This document shows positions 21,225 through 32,137 of a stretch of DNA of 64,000 nt, one piece after another. The DNA comes from an uncultured Pelagibacteraceae bacterium (GTDB lineage Bacteria; Pseudomonadota; Alphaproteobacteria; Pelagibacterales; Pelagibacteraceae): the NCBI GenBank assembly GCA_902565935.1, contig CACFGT010000001.1:1-64000 (forward strand), written 5' to 3'. How positions within the stretch are numbered: position 1 is the first letter of the stretch; every line of letters begins with the position of its first letter. A program made the translations under genes and the position numbers. A model generated the notes under the pieces. That model was given only the letters and a program-made list of their open reading frames with translations. It was not told the DNA's origin and did no database searches.

Positions 21225-22882
21225 TGAAAAAAGAATTATTATTTTGTCCATTAGGAGGTTCAGGAGAAATTGGAATGAACATGAATCTTTTTGGTTATGG
21301 TGATAACGGAAACCATAAATGGATAATGGTAGATATTGGTGTTACATTTGCTGACGATACTATTCCAGGAATTGATCTTATTTATCCAGATCCAGGATTT
21401 ATTATTGAAAGAAAAGATAATTTATTAGGAATAATTTTAACTCATGCTCATGAAGACCATATTGGAGCAATTGCTCACTTATGGCCAAGATTAAAATGTA
21501 AGATTTTTGCAACCCCATTTACTGCCGTATTAATAAAAGAGAAATTTAAGGAAAAACATATAGATATCACTAAAGACTTACAAATAGTTGAGTTAAATGG
21601 AAAAGTTTCTTTAGAAGATTTTGAAATTGAATATATCACCTTGACTCACTCCATCTTGGAGCCTAATGGATTAAGGATAAAAACTCCAGCTGGTGTAGTC
21701 TTACATACAGGTGATTGGAAAGTTGATCCAAATCCATTAATTGGTGATGAGATAAATTCAAAAAGACTTAAAGAAATAGGTGATGAGGGTGTACTAGCAA
21801 TGATTTGTGACTCTACAAACGTCTTTAGTGCAGGCAGATCTGGTTCAGAGCTTGATGTTAGAAAAAATTTATTAAATATTATGAGCAGATTAAAAAAAAG
21901 AATTATTGTTACTTCTTTTGCGTCAAATGTTGCAAGGATGGAAACAGCATTTTATTGTGCCGAGAAAACAGGTAGACAAATTTCATTAGTTGGAAGATCA
22001 ATGCATAGAATTTATAAAGCAGCAAGACAATGCGGGTATTTAAAAAATACAATTGATCCAATAGATCCAAGAGAGGCAAAAAATTTTGCTAGAGAAAAAA
22101 TAGTTTATTTGTGTACAGGTAGTCAAGGAGAACCAATGGGTGCTATGATGAGGATTTCAAATTATACGCATCCAGATGTTTTTATTGAAAAAGGTGATGC
22201 AGTTATCTTTTCATCTAAAATAATTCCAGGTAATGAAAAAAAACTTTATAAATTACACAATCAATTGGTAAAAGATGGAATTGAAGTGATTTCTGAGGAA
22301 ACTGAATTTATTCATGTCTCAGGTCACCCTAACCGTGAAGATTTAAAAGATATGTATCAATGGGTTAAGCCAAAATGTGTAATTCCGGTTCATGGTGAAC
22401 ATAGACATATGATAGAGCACATTAATTTTGCTAAAGAGATGCAAGTGCCTCACCCTGTTCAAGTTGAAAACGGTGACATAGTAAAGCTATATCCTGGTGA
22501 AATTCCCGAAGTTTATGATAAAGCACCTAGCGGCAGATTGTACTTAGATGGAAATGTAAGTGTCGAAGAGGACTCACAATCTATAAAGGACAGAAAAAAT
22601 TTAAGTAGTAATGGTTATTTAGAAATAACTATTTTAATTACACCAAAAGGAAATATTCATAATAGTCCGGTAGTTTCATTTAGAGGTATACCAATTTTAC
22701 ATCGAGATGAATTTATATATGGCTTAGAAGAAGAAATAGAGAAAACAACTAGAACATTTAAACTTGGAAATAAGCAACAAGAGCACAATCTTATTGATGC
22801 TTTAAAAATTGCATGCAGAAAGTTTACAAAAGAGATAACGGGAAAAAAACCACTTGCTAATATCAATTTAATAAAGATTTAA
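21224..22882 (+). CDS. rnj: Ribonuclease J
   Basis: Metallo-beta-lactamase/beta-CASP nuclease with 5'-exo and endo activity in RNA turnover. The zinc motif HAHEDH is at H74, H76, D78 and H79, with further metal ligands in TLTHSILEPNG and LHTGDWK. The beta-CASP region contains CTGSQGEPMGAM and HVSGHPNREDL, and VIPVHGEHRHM follows. Length 552 is normal. It is part of the conserved block between coaX and the DUF1467 gene. Confidence 0.95.
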   Translation: MKKELLFCPLGGSGEIGMNMNLFGYGDNGNHKWIMVDIGVTFADDTIPGIDLIYPDPGFIIERKDNLLGIILTHAHEDHIGAIAHLWPRLKCKIFATPFTAVLIKEKFKEKHIDITKDLQIVELNGKVSLEDFEIEYITLTHSILEPNGLRIKTPAGVVLHTGDWKVDPNPLIGDEINSKRLKEIGDEGVLAMICDSTNVFSAGRSGSELDVRKNLLNIMSRLKKRIIVTSFASNVARMETAFYCAEKTGRQISLVGRSMHRIYKAARQCGYLKNTIDPIDPREAKNFAREKIVYLCTGSQGEPMGAMMRISNYTHPDVFIEKGDAVIFSSKIIPGNEKKLYKLHNQLVKDGIEVISEETEFIHVSGHPNREDLKDMYQWVKPKCVIPVHGEHRHMIEHINFAKEMQVPHPVQVENGDIVKLYPGEIPEVYDKAPSGRLYLDGNVSVEEDSQSIKDRKNLSSNGYLEITILITPKGNIHNSPVVSFRGIPILHRDEFIYGLEEEIEKTTRTFKLGNKQQEHNLIDALKIACRKFTKEITGKKPLANINLIKI

Positions 22883-23127
22883 TGAGCCCAACTGGACTAG
22901 CAATAATCTATATTATCATTTGGTGGATTGTTTTCTTTGCTATTTTACCAATTGATGTTGAAAGAAATAAGATCGTAAAAATTGACGGCGAAGACCCTGG
23001 ATCACCAGAAAATCCAAAAATGCTGAAAAAATTCATTTATTGCACTGGAATTACAACAGTTTTATTTATAATCATATATCTATTGATGAAATTTGAATAT
23101 TTGAATTTAAGAAATATAATCACATAA
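22882..23127 (+). CDS. DUF1467 family small membrane protein
   Basis: An 81-residue protein with two hydrophobic helices (about 5-22 and 51-70) separated by the conserved-looking loop [26 protein letters not shown]. This arrangement and its place between rnj and proS match the DUF1467 family of alphaproteobacteria. Function is unknown. It overlaps rnj by one base (TAATG) and precedes proS by one base. Confidence 0.85.
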   Translation: MSPTGLAIIYIIIWWIVFFAILPIDVERNKIVKIDGEDPGSPENPKMLKKFIYCTGITTVLFIIIYLLMKFEYLNLRNIIT

Positions 23128-23128
23128 G

Positions 23129-24463
23129 ATGTATATTTCAAAATCATTTATCCCTATACTTAAAAACAATCCTTCAGAAGCTAAAATAAAATCTCATCAA
23201 TTAATGTTGAGAGTTGGAATGATCAAACAATCTTCAGCAGGTATTTATTCTTGGTTACCATTAGGTTTCAAAGTAATGAAAAAAATTGAAAAAATTGTAA
23301 GAGAAGAACAAGATAAAATTGGAGCACAAGAAATTTTAATGCCCACTATTCAATCGAGTGAAATTTGGAAAGAAAGTGGACGTTATGAGGATTATGGAGA
23401 AGAAATGCTTAGAATAAAAGATCGTCAGAGCCGTGAAATGCTTTATGGTCCAACAAATGAAGAACTTGTAACAGATATTTTTAGATCATCAATTAAATCA
23501 TACAAATCACTTCCGCAACTTTTGTACCACATACAATGGAAATTTAGAGACGAAATCAGACCAAGGTTTGGGATCATGAGATGTAGGGAATTCTTTATGA
23601 AAGATGCTTATTCATTTGATATTACTGATGATGAGGCTTTATTTTCTTATAATAAATTTTTCTTATCATATCTCAAAACTTTCAAAAGGTTGAATTTGAT
23701 AGCAATACCAATGGCTGCAGATACAGGTCCCATTGGTGGAAACCTTTCTCATGAATTTATTATTCTTGCAGAAACGGGCGAAAGCAAAATTTTTACTGAT
23801 AAAAGAATTTTTGATTTAGATAGTGAAGGAACTGAATTAGAAAAAAAATCTTTAGAAACTTTAAGAAAAAAATATGAACAATTTTATTCAGTAACAGATG
23901 AAAAATTCAACAAAGAAGAGTTTGAAAATAAAGTATCTGAAAAAAACAGACTTACAACTAAAGGTATAGAAGTTGGGCACATATTTTATTTTGGAGACAA
24001 ATATTCCAAACCCATGGGTGCATCTGTAGACTTGCCAGGTGGAAAAAAAGATTTTGTAAAAATGGGCTCATATGGAATTGGTGTTTCAAGACTTGTAGGT
24101 GCAATTATAGAGGCAAAATATGACGAAAAAAATGAAATCATGAAATGGCCAATTTCTATTGCACCATACGATATAGCAATAATTCCAATGATTAACAAAA
24201 ATGATAATTCAGCACTCGACAAAGCTAATAAAATTTATTCAGAATTGGAAAAAAATAAGATTGAACCTTTGATGGATGATACAGAGGAAAATTTTTCATC
24301 AAAAATAAAAAAGATGAATCTAATTGGTGTACCATTTCAAATTATAATAGGAAAACAAAATGATGGTGATTTATTAGAATTTATTGAAATTGGTAAAGAA
24401 ACCAAAAAAATTAGGCTTCAAGAAATTATAAGTATTTTAAAAAAACAAAAAGAAAAAATTTGA
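23129..24463 (+). CDS. proS: Prolyl-tRNA synthetase, short form
   Basis: Class II synthetase that charges tRNA-Pro. Motif 2 is seen around [29 protein letters not shown] and motif 3 in [16 protein letters not shown]. The [11 protein letters not shown] segment is also diagnostic. At 444 residues it lacks the roughly 180-residue editing insertion of the bacterial long form, as is usual in alphaproteobacteria. The anticodon-binding domain occupies about 350-444. Its TGA stop is overlapped by the TTG start of lolC. Confidence 0.95.
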   Translation: MYISKSFIPILKNNPSEAKIKSHQLMLRVGMIKQSSAGIYSWLPLGFKVMKKIEKIVREEQDKIGAQEILMPTIQSSEIWKESGRYEDYGEEMLRIKDRQSREMLYGPTNEELVTDIFRSSIKSYKSLPQLLYHIQWKFRDEIRPRFGIMRCREFFMKDAYSFDITDDEALFSYNKFFLSYLKTFKRLNLIAIPMAADTGPIGGNLSHEFIILAETGESKIFTDKRIFDLDSEGTELEKKSLETLRKKYEQFYSVTDEKFNKEEFENKVSEKNRLTTKGIEVGHIFYFGDKYSKPMGASVDLPGGKKDFVKMGSYGIGVSRLVGAIIEAKYDEKNEIMKWPISIAPYDIAIIPMINKNDNSALDKANKIYSELEKNKIEPLMDDTEENFSSKIKKMNLIGVPFQIIIGKQNDGDLLEFIEIGKETKKIRLQEIISILKKQKEKI

Positions 24464-25692
24464 TCTCTACTTTAGAAAAAGAAATAACTTTTAGATTTTT
24501 AAAAGCCAGAAAAAAAGATGGTTTTTTAAATGTAATATCAATTTTTTCTTTTATTGGTATTGGGCTTGGAGTGGCTGTTTTAATCATTGTTATGTCTGTA
24601 ATGAATGGATTTAGAACTGAACTCGTCAATAAAATAGTTGGCTTTAATGCACATATAACTATTAAACCTTATTCAGAAAAAATTGAAATAAATGATAATA
24701 AAAAACAAGTATTGGAAAAATTTTCTAGTGAGTTTATTTTAAGTAACTCAGGAGAAGCAATTATAATTAAAAATGATATATCTAAAGGTATCCTTTTAAG
24801 AGGATATAATAATAAGGATTTTTCAAAACTGAGAATAGTTAAAGATGAAAAATTTATTGGTGATAAAGATAATCTTGCAAAAAATCATATTTCGATTGGA
24901 AAAGAATTAAGTTTTATCTTAGATTTAAAAATTGGTGACAATATAACTTTATTATCTTCATCTGGCGTAGAAACTATAATTGGAAATTTGCCTAAACAAA
25001 AAACTTTTAAAGTAACATCATTATATGAGAGCGGACTAATTGATTTTGATAGTAATATTGCATTTATAAATTTAAATACTTTAGAAGAATTTTTTAATCT
25101 TAACAGCAATGAAAGGAACCTAGAAATTTATTTCAAAAATCCACAGAATATAGAGAAACAAAAAAATTCTGTTCAAAAAATTTTTCCTACAGAATTTGTA
25201 TATTCATGGTCAGATATGAACAAATCTTTATTCTCAGCTCTTAAAGTCGAAAGAAATGTAATGTTTATAATACTTTCTCTTATCATAATTGTTGCTGCTT
25301 TTAATATTATATCTGGTCTAACTATACTTGTTAAAAATAAAACCAGGGATATCGCAATTCTGAAATCTATTGGTGTATTAAATAAGTCCATAATAAAGGT
25401 TTTTTTTCTAGTTGGATTTTTTATAGGTACAACAGCAACTATTTTTGGGATTATTTTAGGAGTAGTATTTTCATTATATGTTGAAAATTTACGCCAACTA
25501 CTAAGTACAATCTTTAATATTTCTTTATTTCCAGAAGAAATATACTTTTTAAGTTCGATGCCTTCGGAAATAAATTTATCCTCAATTTTGATCATCTCTT
25601 TTTGCTCAATTCTGGTGACTGTAGTAGTATCAATTTTTCCTGCCTTTAGAGCTGCTAAGATAGATCCAATAAAATCCTTAAAATATGAATAG
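24460..25692 (+). CDS. lolC: Lipoprotein-releasing ABC transporter permease (LolC/LolE type)
   Basis: Inner-membrane FtsX-like permease that extracts lipoproteins for transport to the outer membrane. It has an N-terminal helix ([21 protein letters not shown]), a large periplasmic domain (about 60-260) and three C-terminal helices, ending with the family-typical [18 protein letters not shown]. The start is a TTG at 24460, overlapping the proS stop as TTGA; no better ATG precedes the conserved EKEITFRFL. It overlaps lolD by eight bases. A single permease gene implies a LolC-type homodimer. Confidence 0.93.
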   Translation: MISTLEKEITFRFLKARKKDGFLNVISIFSFIGIGLGVAVLIIVMSVMNGFRTELVNKIVGFNAHITIKPYSEKIEINDNKKQVLEKFSSEFILSNSGEAIIIKNDISKGILLRGYNNKDFSKLRIVKDEKFIGDKDNLAKNHISIGKELSFILDLKIGDNITLLSSSGVETIIGNLPKQKTFKVTSLYESGLIDFDSNIAFINLNTLEEFFNLNSNERNLEIYFKNPQNIEKQKNSVQKIFPTEFVYSWSDMNKSLFSALKVERNVMFIILSLIIIVAAFNIISGLTILVKNKTRDIAILKSIGVLNKSIIKVFFLVGFFIGTTATIFGIILGVVFSLYVENLRQLLSTIFNISLFPEEIYFLSSMPSEINLSSILIISFCSILVTVVVSIFPAFRAAKIDPIKSLKYE

Positions 25693-26362
25693 TGTAATTA
25701 AATTATCAAACATTTCAAAATCATTTTTTACTTCAAAAAAAATTAATGTTTTAAAAAAAATTAATTATAATTTTAAAAAAGGAAAAATATATTCTCTTAT
25801 GGGACCCTCAGGTTCTGGAAAATCAACATTATTAAATTTACTTTCTTTAATAGACAGACCTTCTTCAGGCTTTCTAAGCTTTGAAAATAAAAAGATTGAT
25901 TTTAATGACTCAACTCAGAATGATTTATTAAGAGCAAATAAAATAGGTATAATATATCAACAAGATAACTTACTTCCCGATTTTACTTCATTAGAAAATA
26001 TATATTTGGCTGGTCTTGCTGCTGGTCAAAATAAAGCATCTTCGATTTTGAAAGCTAAAGCTTTATTAAAAAAAGTTGGTTTAATAAATAGATTAAATCA
26101 TTATCCATCAGAATTGTCTGGCGGAGAAAAACAAAGAGTATCTATTGCAAGGGCGGTAATAAATGAACCTGAAATAATACTTGCAGATGAACCAACTGGA
26201 AGTTTAGATCATGAGACAGCAAAAGAAATATTTGATATTTTAAAAAAACAACTAAATAAAGACAGAATAGTAATATTTGCAACTCATAATAGATTTTTTG
26301 CTAATAAGGCAGATTGCTTATTAGAATTAGTTAATGGTAATATAAAAACCACTAATGTCTGA
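25685..26362 (+). CDS. lolD: Lipoprotein-releasing ABC transporter ATP-binding protein
   Basis: ATPase that powers LolC. Walker A GPSGSGKST (about 40-48), the signature LSGGEKQRVSIARA and Walker B ILADEPTGSLD are intact, followed by the His switch in FATHNRFF. Length 225 is typical. It overlaps lolC upstream and dnaE downstream, both by eight bases. Confidence 0.95.
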   Translation: MNSVIKLSNISKSFFTSKKINVLKKINYNFKKGKIYSLMGPSGSGKSTLLNLLSLIDRPSSGFLSFENKKIDFNDSTQNDLLRANKIGIIYQQDNLLPDFTSLENIYLAGLAAGQNKASSILKAKALLKKVGLINRLNHYPSELSGGEKQRVSIARAVINEPEIILADEPTGSLDHETAKEIFDILKKQLNKDRIVIFATHNRFFANKADCLLELVNGNIKTTNV

Positions 26363-29300
26363 GTCGAACAATCAAAGTTTTCATCATTTAAAAATACATT
26401 CTCAATATTCAATATGTGAGGGAGCTATAAAAATTGATAATCTTAAAGAATATTCAAAAGAATACAAGATTAAGAGTTTAGGTTTGTGTGACACCTCAAA
26501 TTTATGTGGTGCACTTGAATTCGCTGAAAAAATTTCAAAAGCAGGGACTCAACCAATAATTGGAACTCAAATAAATTTTAAATTTGAAGACACAATCGGT
26601 CTTCTTCCTTTATTTGCTTTAAATAAAGAGGGCTATAAAAGGATAATAGAATTATCCTCATTATCATTTTTAAAAAATAATGAACATTTAGATCCTCATG
26701 TAAATTTTGAAGAATTATTAAAAAAGCATGAGGGTGTAGCTTTGTTTTCTGGAACAGTTTTTGGTTTTTTTGGCACTTTATTTGAAAAAGGAAAATTTTC
26801 TGAAATAGATAATTTGTATTCTAAATTAAAATCAAAATATCATGATAGATTTTATTTAGAAATACAACGTCATGGAGATAAAAATGAAAAAGAATTTGAA
26901 AAATTTAATTTATCAAAATCATTTAAATTTGAAATTCCTATTATTGCTACAAATGAAGTTTATTATATAAATCAAAATATGCATGAGGCTCATGATGCTC
27001 TTATCTGTATAAAAAATAAAACTTATATTAATGAAAAAAATAGATTGAGATTAACAAATCAACATTATCTAAAAAGTATCTCTGAAATGAGCAATTTGTT
27101 TGAAGATATTCCAGAGGCTCTTGAAAATAATATTAATTTTCCATTGAGGTGTAGTTTTAAACCTTCATCCTCTAAGCCAATTTTACCAAACATAAGCTCT
27201 GAAAAAGGTGGTGAAGCTGATGATATATTAAAATCAGAGTCAATTAAAGGTTTGAACAAAAGATTTAAAGAAACATTCAATATCCAAAAAAACGAAATTT
27301 CATCAAGCCAAGAATACTTAAGATATAAAGATAGATTAGATCATGAATTAGAAATTATAACTAAGATGAAATATTCAAGTTATTTCTTAATTGTTTCTGA
27401 TTATATTAATTGGGCAAAAAAAAATGATATACCAGTAGGACCTGGCAGAGGATCTGGTGCTGGTTCTTTAGTTGCTTGGTGTCTGTCAATTACTGATGTT
27501 GATCCAATTAAATTTAATCTCATTTTTGAACGATTTTTAAATCCAGACAGAATATCGATGCCAGATTTTGATATCGACTTTTGTGAGGAAAAAAGAGATT
27601 TAGTTTTTGAATATTTAACAAAAAAATACAAAGACAGCGTTGCACACATTATAACTTTTGGAAAATTAAAAGCTAGAATGGTGATCAGAGATGTTGGAAG
27701 AGTGATGGGACTTTCTTATGGTTTTGTAGATAGTATTTCAAAAATGATTCCTTTTGATCCATCACGACCTCAAAATTTAACGGAATGCATTAGTGGAGAA
27801 CCAAGACTTCAAAAACTTATCAACGAAGACACCAGGGTAAAAAAATTGACTGAACTTTCACTCAAATTAGAGGGTTTAAATAGAAACGTTGCAACTCATG
27901 CTGCTGGTGTTGTTATTGCTGACCAAAAACTTTCTGAAATTGTTCCATTATATAAAGATTTTACAGCAAATTTATTATTACCATCAACTCAGTTCGATAT
28001 GTACTCTGCTGAGAATGCTGGCTTAATTAAGTTTGATTTTTTAGGATTAAAAACATTAACAGTAATTAATAATACACAAAAATTGATAAGAGAAAAAGTA
28101 AAGGATTTTAATATTCAAAATATAGATTTTGATGATCAAAAAGTTTTTGAAATTTTATCATCAGGGAAAACAGTTGGATTATTTCAAATTGAAAGTGCTG
28201 GAATGAGAGAGGCATTAATGCAAATGAAACCAAATCATATTGAGGATATTATTGCATTAGTTGCACTTTATCGTCCAGGACCTATGAGCAATATACCTAC
28301 TTACAATGATTGTAAAAATGGCAACCAAGAACCTGATTATTTGCATCCATTATTAGAAGATATTCTTAGACCCACTTATGGAGTGATCATCTATCAAGAA
28401 CAAGTAATGCAAATTGCTCAAAAATTAGCAGGTTTTACAGCTGGACAAGCTGATATCTTAAGACGTGCAATGGGAAAAAAGAAAAGAGCAGAATTAGAAA
28501 GACAAAAACAAAACTTTATTGCTGGTGCTGTTAAAAATGGAATTAGTAAAGATGTAGCTGCTGGAATTTTTTTAAAAATAGAGCCTTTTGCAGAATATGG
28601 TTTTAACAAAAGTCATGCTGCAGCATATGCTATAATTTCATATCAAACTGCTTTCTTAAAAACTTATTATCCAAAAGAGTTTATTGCTGCTTCAATGACT
28701 ATGGATATTTCAAATCAAAATAAATTAAATGAGTTTTATGAAGAGTTAAAAAGGCTTAAGATTGAAATTGTAAGACCTGATATTAATGAATGTTTTGCTG
28801 ATTTTAAAACAGATGGTAAAAAATTTTATTATGCTTTAGGAGGTATAAAGGCTGTTGGTTATGAAGCAATTTCTAATATAATTAATGAAAGAACTAAGAA
28901 TGGTAAATTTGTTTCTATTGATGACTTTTTAAAAAGGGTAAACCCCAAAGATATAAATAAACTTCAATTAGAGGGCTTAGTAAAAGCTGGAGCATTTGAC
29001 AGTATGAAAGAAAATAGGCAATCATTATTTAAATCTATTCCTAATTTTATCTCTAGATCAAAGAATTTTTTTGAAAATCAATCTGCAAATCAAATTGATT
29101 TATTTGGTGAAACTCAAGATGAAATAAATAATATTATTTTTAAAATAAATGATTGGGAATTTGAGGAGAGATTGTCAAAAGAATTTGAAGCTGTTGGTTT
29201 TTTTATTTCTGATCATCCTTTAAATCAATATAGAGAGGTATTTGAAGATTATAAGATTATAGATTATCAAAAATTTGTTAATAATACTGAAATTAAAGAT

Positions 29301-29768
29301 ACCAATATCGCAGTCACTTTATTAAAAATTCAGGAAAGAAAAACTTCAAAAGGAAATTCTTATGCAGTGCTAAAGTTATCTGATTTAACAAGTGTTTTTG
29401 AATTATTTATTTTTTCTGATTTACTAGAATTAAATCGTGAAATTCTTAAAGAAGGAAACTCTTTTATTTTAACAATCATAAAATCGGTGAATGAAGATAA
29501 TAGATTTACAAGAATAAATGTACAAAAAATAGCTTCTTTAAAAGATCTTATAAATCTTCCCATTAAGGAAGTCTTATTTAAGATAAAGTCACTTAAAGAA
29601 CTTGATGAAATATCAAATTTTTTAATTAATAAAGGTGAAACAACTGTCAAAATTAATATAAATGAGAATGACAGTAACTTAAGTTTTGAATTAAAAAATA
29701 AAAGAAATTTGGATAGAAAGGACCTTAATCTGTTAAGAAATAAGGAAATTTCTACATTAATAAGTTAA
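26355..29768 (+). CDS. dnaE: DNA polymerase III alpha subunit
   Basis: Replicative polymerase of 1137 residues. The N-terminal PHP domain starts at FHHLKIHSQYSICEGAIKI. The polymerase core shows GPGRGSGAGSLVAWCL, the catalytic acidic pair D406 and D408 (PDFDIDF) and the third acidic position in IKFDFLGLKTL. Tandem helix-hairpin-helix and OB-fold regions follow (for example NIAVTLLKIQERKTSKGNSYAVLKLSD). It closes the long run starting at nuoA and is followed by the 124-base rpsB leader. Confidence 0.97.
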   Translation: MSESNNQSFHHLKIHSQYSICEGAIKIDNLKEYSKEYKIKSLGLCDTSNLCGALEFAEKISKAGTQPIIGTQINFKFEDTIGLLPLFALNKEGYKRIIELSSLSFLKNNEHLDPHVNFEELLKKHEGVALFSGTVFGFFGTLFEKGKFSEIDNLYSKLKSKYHDRFYLEIQRHGDKNEKEFEKFNLSKSFKFEIPIIATNEVYYINQNMHEAHDALICIKNKTYINEKNRLRLTNQHYLKSISEMSNLFEDIPEALENNINFPLRCSFKPSSSKPILPNISSEKGGEADDILKSESIKGLNKRFKETFNIQKNEISSSQEYLRYKDRLDHELEIITKMKYSSYFLIVSDYINWAKKNDIPVGPGRGSGAGSLVAWCLSITDVDPIKFNLIFERFLNPDRISMPDFDIDFCEEKRDLVFEYLTKKYKDSVAHIITFGKLKARMVIRDVGRVMGLSYGFVDSISKMIPFDPSRPQNLTECISGEPRLQKLINEDTRVKKLTELSLKLEGLNRNVATHAAGVVIADQKLSEIVPLYKDFTANLLLPSTQFDMYSAENAGLIKFDFLGLKTLTVINNTQKLIREKVKDFNIQNIDFDDQKVFEILSSGKTVGLFQIESAGMREALMQMKPNHIEDIIALVALYRPGPMSNIPTYNDCKNGNQEPDYLHPLLEDILRPTYGVIIYQEQVMQIAQKLAGFTAGQADILRRAMGKKKRAELERQKQNFIAGAVKNGISKDVAAGIFLKIEPFAEYGFNKSHAAAYAIISYQTAFLKTYYPKEFIAASMTMDISNQNKLNEFYEELKRLKIEIVRPDINECFADFKTDGKKFYYALGGIKAVGYEAISNIINERTKNGKFVSIDDFLKRVNPKDINKLQLEGLVKAGAFDSMKENRQSLFKSIPNFISRSKNFFENQSANQIDLFGETQDEINNIIFKINDWEFEERLSKEFEAVGFFISDHPLNQYREVFEDYKIIDYQKFVNNTEIKDTNIAVTLLKIQERKTSKGNSYAVLKLSDLTSVFELFIFSDLLELNREILKEGNSFILTIIKSVNEDNRFTRINVQKIASLKDLINLPIKEVLFKIKSLKELDEISNFLINKGETTVKININENDSNLSFELKNKRNLDRKDLNLLRNKEISTLIS

Positions 29769-29820
29769 TTAATACTTGTTAATTTAAAAAAATCTTTGTA
29801 AAACCCTCTAAAATTAATAC

Positions 29821-29892
29821 GCACACAGTTATTGGTTTTATACCTCCGGTCCTTAAATGGAAATTACTGTGGTGGCTTAACCGGGAAAAAAT
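29821..29892 (+). promoter_or_regulatory. Structured rpsB leader with a probable pseudoknot
   Basis: Two complementary pairs interleave: CACAGT (29824-29829) with ACTGTG (29866-29871), and CCGGT (29846-29850) with ACCGG (29880-29884). This gives an H-type pseudoknot. A small GGT/ACC hairpin (29834-29844) can sit inside. The second stem ends at GGGA, about 8 bases before the rpsB ATG, so it would cover the ribosome-binding site. Autoregulation by S2 is the natural hypothesis. I recall that a structured rpsB leader has been proposed from comparative work on Pelagibacter, but I cannot confirm the match here. Confidence 0.6.
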
Positions 29893-30732
29893 ATGAAGAT
29901 ACCTAACGTAACAATACAACAATTATTAGAAGCAGGAGTTCATCTAGGTCATAAAACTTTAAGATGGAACCCAAAAATGAAAAAATATATTTTTGGAAAA
30001 AGAGACTCAATTCATATCATTGATCTTACTCAAACATTAGAACTTATAAAAATAGCTCTCGAAAAAGTTTTTAATGTTATTGAAAATAACGGAAAAATTT
30101 TATTTGTATCTACAAAAAAACAGGCCTCTGAAGCAATTGCTGAAGTTGCAAAAGAAACGGATCAATATTTTGTAAATTATCGATGGTTAGGGGGTATGCT
30201 TACAAATTGGGGTACAATTTCAAATTCTATTAAGAAATTAAAAAAATTGGAAAATGATTTGGTTTCTGAGAATAGAGGTTTTACAAAAAAAGAACTTTTA
30301 AAAATGAGTGTAAAGAAAGATAAACTTCAAAGATCACTTGGAGGAATTGCTGAGATGAAAAAGATTCCAGATTTAGTATTTATAATTGATACTAATTACG
30401 AGTCATTAGCAATTCAAGAGTCAGTGAAATTAGGAATACCTATTGTAGCTATACTAGACAGTAATTCAAATCCTGATGGAATTGATTATCCAATTCCTGG
30501 CAACGATGATGCTAGAAGATCAATTGATCTATATTGTAATCTTATTAAAGAGACTATTATTGATGCAAAAAAAGTAGCACAAACTACAATTTCGAAAGAG
30601 TTTAAAGAGTCTCCTGGATCTGATGAAACAGTTTCTAAAAAGACAAAAATAAAAGCAAAAACAATTCAAGAAATCGATAGAGATAAATTAGATAAAAAAT
30701 TTTCCAATAAAAAAGAAAAAAAAGTTAATTAA
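29893..30732 (+). CDS. rpsB: 30S ribosomal protein S2
   Basis: Small-subunit ribosomal protein needed for S1 binding and subunit maturation. The N-terminal [24 protein letters not shown], the coiled-coil segment around 100-150, and [42 protein letters not shown] are diagnostic. Length 279 includes a Lys-rich C-terminal extension. The gene is one base upstream of tsf and follows a structured leader. Confidence 0.98.
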   Translation: MKIPNVTIQQLLEAGVHLGHKTLRWNPKMKKYIFGKRDSIHIIDLTQTLELIKIALEKVFNVIENNGKILFVSTKKQASEAIAEVAKETDQYFVNYRWLGGMLTNWGTISNSIKKLKKLENDLVSENRGFTKKELLKMSVKKDKLQRSLGGIAEMKKIPDLVFIIDTNYESLAIQESVKLGIPIVAILDSNSNPDGIDYPIPGNDDARRSIDLYCNLIKETIIDAKKVAQTTISKEFKESPGSDETVSKKTKIKAKTIQEIDRDKLDKKFSNKKEKKVN

Positions 30733-30733
30733 C

Positions 30734-31585
30734 ATGGCTGACATTGACAAAGTTAAAAAACTTAGAGAAGTAACTGGTGCAGGCTTTAAAGATTGTAATT
30801 TAGCAATTAAAGAGTCTGATGGAGACTTAGATAAGGCTGTTGAAATTTTAAGAGTGAGAGGAATATCCAAAGCGTCAAAAAAAATGACAAGAGATGCAAA
30901 TGAAGGAGTTGTTGCGATCAGTGGTGATGAAAAAAAAATGTCTTTAATTGAGGTAAATTGTGAAACAGATTTTGTAGCAAAAAATGATGATTTTATAAAT
31001 TTTGTTAAAGAGTTGAGTGAACTTAATAATGAGAAAAATTCAAATATTGATGAATTGAAAAAAAGTAAAATGAAAAATGATATTACAGTTGAGGATAATT
31101 TAGTAGCTTTGATAGCTAAGATTGGTGAAAAAATAACTATAGGTAAAACTAAAACTATATCAAGCTCTTCATCTACAAATTACCAATATCTTCATACAGT
31201 AGTAAAAGATAATCTAGCTAAATTAGCAGTTATTGTTTCAATTGAAACAAAAGACAATTCTGAAATAGTAAAAACTTTTGGAAAACAATTGTCTATGCAT
31301 ATTGCTGCTTCAAATCCTTTAGCTCTTAAGTCTGATCAAATTGAAAAAACTATAATAGACAAAGAACAAGAGCTAGTTACTGAAGAATTAAAAAATTCTG
31401 GTAAACCTGAAGATATTGCTAAAAAGATTAGTTTAGGTAAAATGAAAAAATTTAAAGAAGAAAATGCACTTTTAACACAGGCTTGGGTGATGGAACCAAA
31501 AAAAAAAGTTCAAGATATTTTAAAAGAATTAGCTATTGAAGATTTAAAAATTAAGGAGTTTAGCAGAATAAAGATAGGGGAATAA
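30734..31585 (+). CDS. tsf: Elongation factor Ts
   Basis: Nucleotide exchange factor for EF-Tu. The N-terminal UBA-like domain ([21 protein letters not shown]), the [17 protein letters not shown] segment and [11 protein letters not shown] are all present. Length 283 is typical. Its TAA is immediately followed by the ATG of frr. The UMP kinase gene pyrH, usually found between these two, is absent here. Confidence 0.97.
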   Translation: MADIDKVKKLREVTGAGFKDCNLAIKESDGDLDKAVEILRVRGISKASKKMTRDANEGVVAISGDEKKMSLIEVNCETDFVAKNDDFINFVKELSELNNEKNSNIDELKKSKMKNDITVEDNLVALIAKIGEKITIGKTKTISSSSSTNYQYLHTVVKDNLAKLAVIVSIETKDNSEIVKTFGKQLSMHIAASNPLALKSDQIEKTIIDKEQELVTEELKNSGKPEDIAKKISLGKMKKFKEENALLTQAWVMEPKKKVQDILKELAIEDLKIKEFSRIKIGE

Positions 31586-32137
31586 ATGTTTGATGAAAAA
31601 TCACATAGCCTCAAAATGGATAAAGCCATTGAAGTTTTTTCTAAAGAATTATCATCCTTAAGAACCGGGAGAGCAAATTCAGCAATGCTAGATCTAATTA
31701 GAGTCGATGTTTATGGTCAGCAGATGCCAATTAATCAAATTGGAAGCATTACAACTCCAGAACCGAGAATGATAAACATTCAAGTGTGGGATCAAAACAA
31801 TGTTTCATTAGTTGATGCAGCTATTAAAAAATCTGAATTAGGACTTAATCCTCAAATAAATGGCCAATTAATTAGATTACCAGTTCCAGAATTAAATGAG
31901 GAAAGAAGAACTGAATTAAAAAAATTAATAAAATCAATGGGTGAAAAGTGTAAAGTTTCAATTAGAAACATACGTAGAGATGCAAACGATGAATTAAAAA
32001 AACTTTTAAAATCAAAAGAAATTGGTGAAGATGAAGAAAAAACTTTTGAAAAAAATGTACAAAATATAACGGACAATCATATTCAAATTGTTGATGAAAA
32101 AGTTTCATCAAAAGAAAAAGAAATAATGACAATATGA
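31586..32137 (+). CDS. frr: Ribosome recycling factor
   Basis: Splits post-termination ribosomes together with EF-G. The 183 residues carry the signatures LSSLRTGRANSAMLD, GSITTPEPRMINIQVWD, LIRLPVPELNEERR and RRDANDELKKL. It starts immediately after the tsf stop and overlaps uppS by four bases (ATGA). Confidence 0.97.
   Translation: MFDEKSHSLKMDKAIEVFSKELSSLRTGRANSAMLDLIRVDVYGQQMPINQIGSITTPEPRMINIQVWDQNNVSLVDAAIKKSELGLNPQINGQLIRLPVPELNEERRTELKKLIKSMGEKCKVSIRNIRRDANDELKKLLKSKEIGEDEEKTFEKNVQNITDNHIQIVDEKVSSKEKEIMTI

Noticed and set aside
29790-29820. Promoter for rpsB from TTGT/TAAAA-like boxes
   Set aside because: Several overlapping weak matches are expected by chance in this AT-rich stretch and none stands out.
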